Below are positions 6,816 to 11,395 of a DNA stretch of 11,395 bases, piece after piece; within the stretch, counting starts at the first letter, position 1, and the number at the start of each line of letters is the position of its first letter. The position numbers were made by a program, and so were the translations under genes. A model generated the notes under the pieces. That model saw only the letters and a program-made list of their open reading frames with translations, searched no databases and had not been told where the DNA came from. This stretch comes from Corallincola sp. (GTDB lineage: Bacteria > Pseudomonadota > Gammaproteobacteria > Enterobacterales > Neiellaceae): assembly GCA_017998495.1 (NCBI GenBank), contig JAGOCY010000014.1:1-11395 (forward strand), read 5' to 3'.

Positions 6816-8216
6816 ATGGGCGAGCGGATTCCGGTGAAAGTGAAGACTCGGGGCGGTGATCCCTCGGTCCGTTTGGTAACCCCGGCCAGCCAGATCTATG
6901 TGCGCGCCATGTATGGCACTTACCAGCGCTTGCGCCGTTATGGCGGCTGGGCCCTGATGCTGCTGTTCCTGCTGCTGCCGTGGGCGCGCTGGAATGGGCA
7001 GCAGGCGGTGCTGTTCGACATCGGCAATCGCCAGTTTCACTTCTTTGGCGCCACCCTCTTTCCCCAGGATCTGATCCTGCTGGCCCTGCTGTTCATGGTG
7101 GCGGCTTTCGCCCTGTTCTTTTTCACCACCTTTCTCGGCCGGGTGTGGTGCGGCTATACCTGCCCGCAGACGGTGTGGACCTTTATCTACATCTGGTTTG
7201 AAGAGAAGCTGGAGGGGGCGCGTAACAAGCGTATTGCCCTCGACAAGGCGCCCTGGACCTTCACCAAGCTGTGGCGCAAAGGGGCCAAACACACGGCCTG
7301 GCTGCTGGTGGCACTGCTCACCGCCATGACCATGGTGGCGTACTTCGCCGGCACTAGTGATGTCTTTGTCGGCTTGTGGCTGGGCGAGCTCTCCTTTGCC
7401 GCTACCTTCAGTGTGCTGCTATTTACCCTGCTCACCTATGCCAATGCCGGCTGGCTGCGCACCATTGTCTGCACCCAGATGTGCCCTTACGCCCGCTTCC
7501 AGTCGGCGATGTTTGACAAGGACACCTTTATCGTCGGTTACGACGTCAAGCGCGGTGAGCCGCGCGGCGCCCGTAAGCGCAAGGACAGCGCTGCCGAGCT
7601 GGGGCTGGGTGATTGTGTCGACTGCAACCTGTGCGTCGAGGTCTGCCCGGCAGGGATCGATATCCGTCATGGCCTGCAGTATGAGTGCATCAACTGTGGT
7701 GCCTGTGTCGATGCCTGTGACCAGACCATGGACAAGATGGGTTATGCCCGTGGCCTGATCAGCTACACCACCGAACATCGGCTGGCGGGTGGCACTACCG
7801 ATATCGTGCGCCCCAAGCTGATTGGCTATGGCCTGGCGATGGTGGCCATGTGTGTGCTGCTGCTGTTTACCCTGCTCGGTCGCAGCGAAGCGGTACTGGA
7901 CGTGCTGCGCGATCGTAACCAGCTCTATCGCGAGAACAATGACGGCCTCATCGAGAACACCTACCTGCTCAAGATTCTTAACAAAACAGCCGAGCCGCAG
8001 CACTATCGGCTGGCTGTTGAAGGGCTGCCGGAACAGGTAGAGTGGATCGGCCCACGTCAGCTGGCGGTGGCTGCTGGCGCCAATGATGAACTGCCGATTG
8101 CGCTGGCGGTTGACCCGGCCGACCTTGAGCGGCCAACCCTGACCATCGAATTTGTGGTGACCAACAGTGCCGGTGACGAGGTGGTACGCCAGGAGAGCCG
8201 CTTCATCGGCCCCTGA
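6816..8216 (+). CDS. ccoG: Cytochrome c oxidase accessory protein CcoG (FixG/RdxA family)
   Basis: CcoG is an inner-membrane polyferredoxin-like protein needed for assembly of cbb3-type cytochrome oxidase; studies in other bacteria indicate it reduces copper for delivery to CcoN. The 466-residue length is normal. Membrane helices are visible at about 44-57, 84-106, 160-178, 190-208 and 335-354. Two ferredoxin-type clusters are complete: C267-VDC-NLC-VEVC277P and C291-INC-GAC-VDAC301. Extra conserved cysteine pairs occur in WCGYTCPQTVW (C112, C116) and VCTQMCPYARFQSAMFDKD (C219, C223). The C-terminal 110 residues after the last helix form the usual Ig-like periplasmic domain (FixG C-terminal). 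AGAGGG lies 5-6 bases before the ATG. No ccoNOPQ, ccoI or ccoS gene is in the window, so the oxidase is encoded elsewhere. dsbA follows after 66 bp on the same strand. Confidence 0.97.
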   Translation: MGERIPVKVKTRGGDPSVRLVTPASQIYVRAMYGTYQRLRRYGGWALMLLFLLLPWARWNGQQAVLFDIGNRQFHFFGATLFPQDLILLALLFMVAAFALFFFTTFLGRVWCGYTCPQTVWTFIYIWFEEKLEGARNKRIALDKAPWTFTKLWRKGAKHTAWLLVALLTAMTMVAYFAGTSDVFVGLWLGELSFAATFSVLLFTLLTYANAGWLRTIVCTQMCPYARFQSAMFDKDTFIVGYDVKRGEPRGARKRKDSAAELGLGDCVDCNLCVEVCPAGIDIRHGLQYECINCGACVDACDQTMDKMGYARGLISYTTEHRLAGGTTDIVRPKLIGYGLAMVAMCVLLLFTLLGRSEAVLDVLRDRNQLYRENNDGLIENTYLLKILNKTAEPQHYRLAVEGLPEQVEWIGPRQLAVAAGANDELPIALAVDPADLERPTLTIEFVVTNSAGDEVVRQESRFIGP

Positions 8217-8233
8217 GCAGAATCAACAGAGCA

Positions 8234-8257
8234 TGACCGGTACAGAGCTGCCGGTCA
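8234..8257 (+). other. Hairpin in the ccoG-dsbA spacer
   Basis: TGACCGG (8234-8240) and CCGGTCA (8251-8257) form a perfect 7-bp inverted repeat with a 10-base loop, 17 bases past the ccoG stop and 25 bases before the dsbA start. No T run follows, so it is not an obvious intrinsic terminator. It could be an mRNA stability or processing element, or a protein-binding site. Confidence 0.5.
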
Positions 8258-8282
8258 GCAATAACAACGGAGAAGATGACGG

Positions 8283-8888
8283 ATGCGCAAGCTGATGATG
8301 GGGGCCCTGCTGGCCCTGCTGCTGCCCTTCACCACCGCTGCCGCGGAGTTTGTCGAGGGCAAGGATTATGTGGTGGTCAGCAAAGTAGCCACCGCCGGCC
8401 CGGAAGTGCGCGAGTTCTTCTCGGTGCTGTGTGGCCATTGCTACAAGTTTGAACCCACGGCCCAGCAGCTGAAAAAGCAGCTGGCCGCCGAGGTGCGCTT
8501 CGAGCGCAACCATGTGGACTTTGTCGGCCGCGAGATCGGTGCGTATTACAGCCGCGCTTATGCGGTGGCCGTTGCCCTGGGCAAAGAAGATACCCTGCTG
8601 CCGCGGTTGTTCCACAACGCCCAGGAGGAGAAACGCTACTTCCAGAGCCCGGCTGACGTGCGTAACTTCTTCCTCGCTGAAGGGGTGGCCGCCGATCAAT
8701 ACGATGGCGTGGTTAACAGCTTCGCGGTGGAGGGGATGGTGGCGATGATGGCGCAAAACACCATCGACAAGAAGATCCAGGGGGTGCCGGCGTTTGTGGT
8801 CAACGGCAAGTATCTGGTCAAGAACGACGCCCTCAAGACCTATGACGACCTGATCAAAGTGGTCAACTATCTGTTGACCCTGAAGTAA
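8283..8888 (+). CDS. dsbA: Periplasmic thiol:disulfide interchange protein DsbA, with CGHC active site
   Basis: DsbA introduces disulfide bonds into exported proteins in the periplasm and is reoxidised by DsbB. The product is 201 residues (E. coli precursor 208). A signal peptide occupies residues 1-21 (MRKLMMGALLALLLPFTTAA, cleavage likely AAA before EFVEGKDY). The thioredoxin fold begins with EVREFFSVLC50-GHC53-YKFEP; the helical insertion follows (about 83-160); then the cis-proline loop GVP169 and the end of the fold, FVVNGKYL. Alignment by eye with E. coli DsbA is good throughout (SRAYAVAVALGKED, DVRNFFLAEG, YDGVVNSF). The odd point is CGHC in place of the usual DsbA CPHC; CGHC is the eukaryotic PDI motif and in E. 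coli DsbA such variants are known to be less oxidising. The ribosome-binding site GGAG is rather distant, about 10 bases. DsbA family membership is secure; whether it is the main DsbA or a paralogue is open. Confidence 0.93.
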   Translation: MRKLMMGALLALLLPFTTAAAEFVEGKDYVVVSKVATAGPEVREFFSVLCGHCYKFEPTAQQLKKQLAAEVRFERNHVDFVGREIGAYYSRAYAVAVALGKEDTLLPRLFHNAQEEKRYFQSPADVRNFFLAEGVAADQYDGVVNSFAVEGMVAMMAQNTIDKKIQGVPAFVVNGKYLVKNDALKTYDDLIKVVNYLLTLK

Positions 8889-8897
8889 CCCGCATAA

Positions 8898-8925
8898 TGG
8901 CGCCGCTGATTTCCCTGCGGCGCCA
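8898..8925. terminator. GC-rich hairpin after dsbA, possible weak terminator
   Basis: TGGCGCCGC (8898-8906) and GCGGCGCCA (8917-8925) pair perfectly over 9 bp around a 10-base loop, starting 9 bases after the dsbA stop. It is followed by GCCTCTGCC, with no T run, so Rho-independent termination would be inefficient. It may stabilise the 3' end of the dsbA message or allow partial read-through into the kinase gene 47 bp later. Confidence 0.4.
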
Positions 8926-8972
8926 GCCTCTGCCACACTGGGCCCCATTGCCGTCTGGCGCTTGGGGTTCAG

Positions 8973-11395
8973 GTGCCCACCTCTCTTCATCTGCCCGTTA
9001 GCCGTCACCACTGGTCGACGGTCGTCCTGCTGACACTGGTCGCGGCGCTTGCCAACCTGTGGCCGCTACCTGTTACCACCTTTCTTAGTGTGGTGGTGGG
9101 GCCGCTGTTTATTCTGCTGCTATTACCGCGCGCCGGCTTGGGTCAACTGCTGCTGGCATCGCTGGTCAGCTCGCTGACCTTGTGGTTTGGCTTCGGCCAT
9201 CTGTGGGGGGCTCTCCTGTTTGGCGCTGAAGCGGCGGTGGTGTGGTGGCTGACCCGCCGCGGTTATCCGCTGCTGCTGGCCGACCTGCTGTACTGGATCG
9301 CCCTGGGGATGCCGTTGACCTTGCTGATCCTGCGGCTGGTGGTTCACGCTACCCCTGAGTATCAGCTGCACATGGTACTCAAGCAGGGGGCCAACGGCGT
9401 GTCGCTGGCGGCGTTGGCGGTGCTGCTGCTGGCTTTGCCGCCGCTGGCCCGTCGTCTCGGTGCGCTACGCTGTGGCTTGCAGGGGTTTCGTCAGCGCTTG
9501 TCGCAGCTGGTGTTCAGTATATTGCTGGCGGCCATGCTGATTGGCGGGGTGGCGGTGGAGTCGAGCGTGCTGCGCGACCATCGACAGGCGATTGAAGCCG
9601 AGCTGGACGCCAGCGCCAGTGGCCTGAGCCAACGCTACGAGATGCAGTTCCGGCGCTTGCAGGCGTTGATGAGCGGCGTGGCCGCGCTGGTCCGTGATGA
9701 TGCGGGGCCGGAAGATCTCACCCCCTACCTGACCGCTGTTCACCATGCCTTTCCGGAGCTGCTGTCGGTGCTGCTGGCGGATGGCAATGGCCGGGTGATC
9801 CTGGGCAGCCCGCTGGCCCGCTGGCAGCCACTCCTTGATGCTGGCAGCCATTCGGTAGCGGATCGCGAGTATTTTCAGCAGGCGGTCAGCAGCGGTCAGC
9901 CATTCCTGTCGAATGTGTTCCCCAGCCGCGGCTTTAGCCAAGATCTGATCGTGGCCCTGGCGGTGCCGGTGACCAGCCATGGCCGTACCGCCGGCATTAT
10001 TCAGGCCTCCATGACCATGGACCAGCTGTACCGGGCGCTTGGTGAAGCCAAGCCTCAGCTGGCGTTGCTGGTGGATCGCAGCGGCCAGGTGGTGGTGGCG
10101 TCACAACCGCTGGGGCTGGCGTCGGCCAGCCCCTTTACCCCTGTGGAGCTCAAGCAGGCAGCGACGCTCTTTTTTATGCCGGCTTTGCGTTTCCGCCCCG
10201 GGGGTGAGATTTACCTCTATCAGCAGCGGCAGCTGAGTAACGGCTGGTCCCTCTATACCCTGCGCAACTATGGTGACGAACTGGCGGTCATGTATCAGCG
10301 CTACCGTCTTGTCGGTCTGGTGGCGCTGCTGCTGATCCCGCTGGGCTGGCTGCTGGCGCTGGTATTTGCCCGCTCGGTGGCCCAGCCGCTGGAGGCTTTG
10401 ACCCGCAGCGTGCGCCAGCTTGGCCAAGCGCTGCCGGAACCTGCCGTCGCCTGGAGCAACAGCCCGCGCGAGATTGCCGCGCTGGCCGACGCCATGGCCG
10501 AACGCCACGCCGAGATCGCGCGGCTGCACCGTGACATGCAGGCTACCCTTGACCATCGCACCAGCGAGATCTCGGCCGCGCGCAATCTGCTCGCCCATAT
10601 TCTCGATGCCATCCCGGTGCGACTGTTCTGGAAGGATGCACAGGGCCGCTATCAGGGGGGGAACCGCCAGTTTGCCGCAGATGCCGGGGTGGCTGACACC
10701 TCGCAGCTGGTGGGGCTGACCGATCAGGATCTGCCCTGGTCGCGCGATGCGGCCCGCTATCGCCAACAGGATCAGGCGTTGTTGGCTGGTGAACCACCGC
10801 TGCTGGCGGTGGTTGAGCGCCAGCACGATCGCCAGGGCGGCTATCGCTGGCTGGAGGTGAGCAAGGTCGCGCTGAGCACGGCCAGTGGCGAGATCAACGG
10901 CGTCCTCGGCGTGTATCAGGAGGTGACCGAGCGTATTCGCCATGAGCGTGAGCTGGTGGCCGCTAAAACGGCAGCCGAAGGGGCGACCAAAGCCAAGAGC
11001 GCTTTTCTGGCCAATATGAGCCATGAGATCCGGACACCGCTCAACGCCATTGTTGGCTTGGTGGATCTGGTACTCGGCGCGCCGCTGGATGAGCAGCAGC
11101 GGCAACGGTTGCTGGCAGTGCAACGGGCCAGCGACCACCTGCTCAGGGTGATCAGCGATGTGCTTGATTATTCCAAGATCGAAGCCGGCCACCTGAATCT
11201 GCATCAGGCCCCCTTCAACCCGGCTGAGTTGATCACCGAATTGGAAGGGATCTTCCGCCCCAGCGCTGAGGCCAAGGGACTGCAGTTGTGGGTCGAGTCT
11301 TCAGCCCCAGCGCCGCTGCTGATTGGTGATGCCACCCGTCTGCGTCAGGTGCTCTCCAACCTGCTCTCCAATGCCATCAAATTTACCCCCAGTGG
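8973..11395 (+). CDS. Membrane sensor histidine kinase (multi-TM, Cache-like, PAS, HisKA, HATPase); 3' end outside window
   Basis: The frame is open from 8910 to the window end. The only usable early start is GTG at 8973 (GGGG five bases upstream), since the first in-frame ATG lies far downstream inside the membrane domain. 807 codons are visible. Order: a hydrophobic domain of about six helices (17-160) related by look to membrane domains of GGDEF and kinase sensors; TM at 178-196; a periplasmic Cache-like domain (about 197-440) with the signature DREYFQQAVSSGQPFLSNVF from 297 and VALAVPVTSHGRTAGIIQAS; TM at 446-467; a HAMP-like linker; a coiled coil; a PAS domain (about 540-655, HILDAIPVRLFWKDAQGRYQ); and HisKA with FLANMSHEIRTPLN, phosphoacceptor H684. 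The HATPase begins with its N box (LSNLLSNAIKFTP, about 794-806) where the window ends. The HisKA type (KSAFLANMSHEIRTPLN) is typical of hybrid kinases, so receiver or Hpt domains may follow. Ligand unknown. Confidence 0.92.
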   Translation, partial: MPTSLHLPVSRHHWSTVVLLTLVAALANLWPLPVTTFLSVVVGPLFILLLLPRAGLGQLLLASLVSSLTLWFGFGHLWGALLFGAEAAVVWWLTRRGYPLLLADLLYWIALGMPLTLLILRLVVHATPEYQLHMVLKQGANGVSLAALAVLLLALPPLARRLGALRCGLQGFRQRLSQLVFSILLAAMLIGGVAVESSVLRDHRQAIEAELDASASGLSQRYEMQFRRLQALMSGVAALVRDDAGPEDLTPYLTAVHHAFPELLSVLLADGNGRVILGSPLARWQPLLDAGSHSVADREYFQQAVSSGQPFLSNVFPSRGFSQDLIVALAVPVTSHGRTAGIIQASMTMDQLYRALGEAKPQLALLVDRSGQVVVASQPLGLASASPFTPVELKQAATLFFMPALRFRPGGEIYLYQQRQLSNGWSLYTLRNYGDELAVMYQRYRLVGLVALLLIPLGWLLALVFARSVAQPLEALTRSVRQLGQALPEPAVAWSNSPREIAALADAMAERHAEIARLHRDMQATLDHRTSEISAARNLLAHILDAIPVRLFWKDAQGRYQGGNRQFAADAGVADTSQLVGLTDQDLPWSRDAARYRQQDQALLAGEPPLLAVVERQHDRQGGYRWLEVSKVALSTASGEINGVLGVYQEVTERIRHERELVAAKTAAEGATKAKSAFLANMSHEIRTPLNAIVGLVDLVLGAPLDEQQRQRLLAVQRASDHLLRVISDVLDYSKIEAGHLNLHQAPFNPAELITELEGIFRPSAEAKGLQLWVESSAPAPLLIGDATRLRQVLSNLLSNAIKFTPS

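Noticed and set aside
8223..9011. 262-residue minus-strand frame opposite dsbA
   Set aside because: It overlaps a complete, well-conserved dsbA and has no family features of its own.
10101..11204. 367-residue minus-strand frame opposite the kinase
   Set aside because: The plus strand encodes PAS and HisKA motifs continuously; the antisense frame is a codon-bias shadow.

Overview
The window is GC-rich DNA (roughly 60-65% G+C by eye) from a gammaproteobacterium. The best clues are a long-form (class II) ketol-acid reductoisomerase closely matching the enterobacterial/Vibrio/Aeromonas type and transcribed divergently from IlvY, plus MtgA, CcoG and a DsbA. An Aeromonadales-like marine or aquatic genus would fit, but the sequence alone does not fix the genus. 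It is mostly ordinary chromosomal DNA: I see no insertion sequence, phage gene, tRNA, rRNA or CRISPR array. Genes are dense and no gene-free stretch exceeds 300 bases.

Left part, minus strand (1-3611). From right to left: ilvC (isoleucine/valine biosynthesis) ending at a textbook intrinsic terminator; mtgA (peptidoglycan glycosyltransferase); a small exported protein of unknown function; and the first 195 codons of a protein with a very low-complexity Gly/Arg/Pro/Asp N-terminus built on a 27-bp tandem repeat, which leaves the window at base 1.

ilvC/ilvY control region (3612-3725). ilvY runs rightward from 3726. The 114-bp divergent spacer holds two inverted repeats about 33 bp apart, overlapping promoter-like elements for both genes, and a short hairpin followed by a T run inside the ilvC leader. 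The inferred logic is the classical one: IlvY senses acetohydroxy-acid substrate and activates ilvC while limiting its own expression.

Middle (4700-6701). A methyl-accepting chemotaxis protein is interrupted by two compensating one-base frameshifts. A small membrane-anchored protein of unknown function follows on the opposite strand, tail to tail.

Right part, plus strand (6816-11395). ccoG (cbb3 oxidase assembly, iron-sulfur membrane protein), dsbA (periplasmic thiol oxidase, here with an unusual CGHC active site) and a large multi-domain membrane sensor histidine kinase truncated by the window end. ccoG, dsbA and the kinase are co-directional and closely spaced, so they may share transcription, although a GC-rich hairpin lies between dsbA and the kinase.

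I did not find convincing evidence of a wholly new biological system. The most worthwhile oddities are the CGHC DsbA, the doubly frameshifted chemoreceptor, the repeat-built N-terminus at the left edge, and the hairpin in the ilvC leader.
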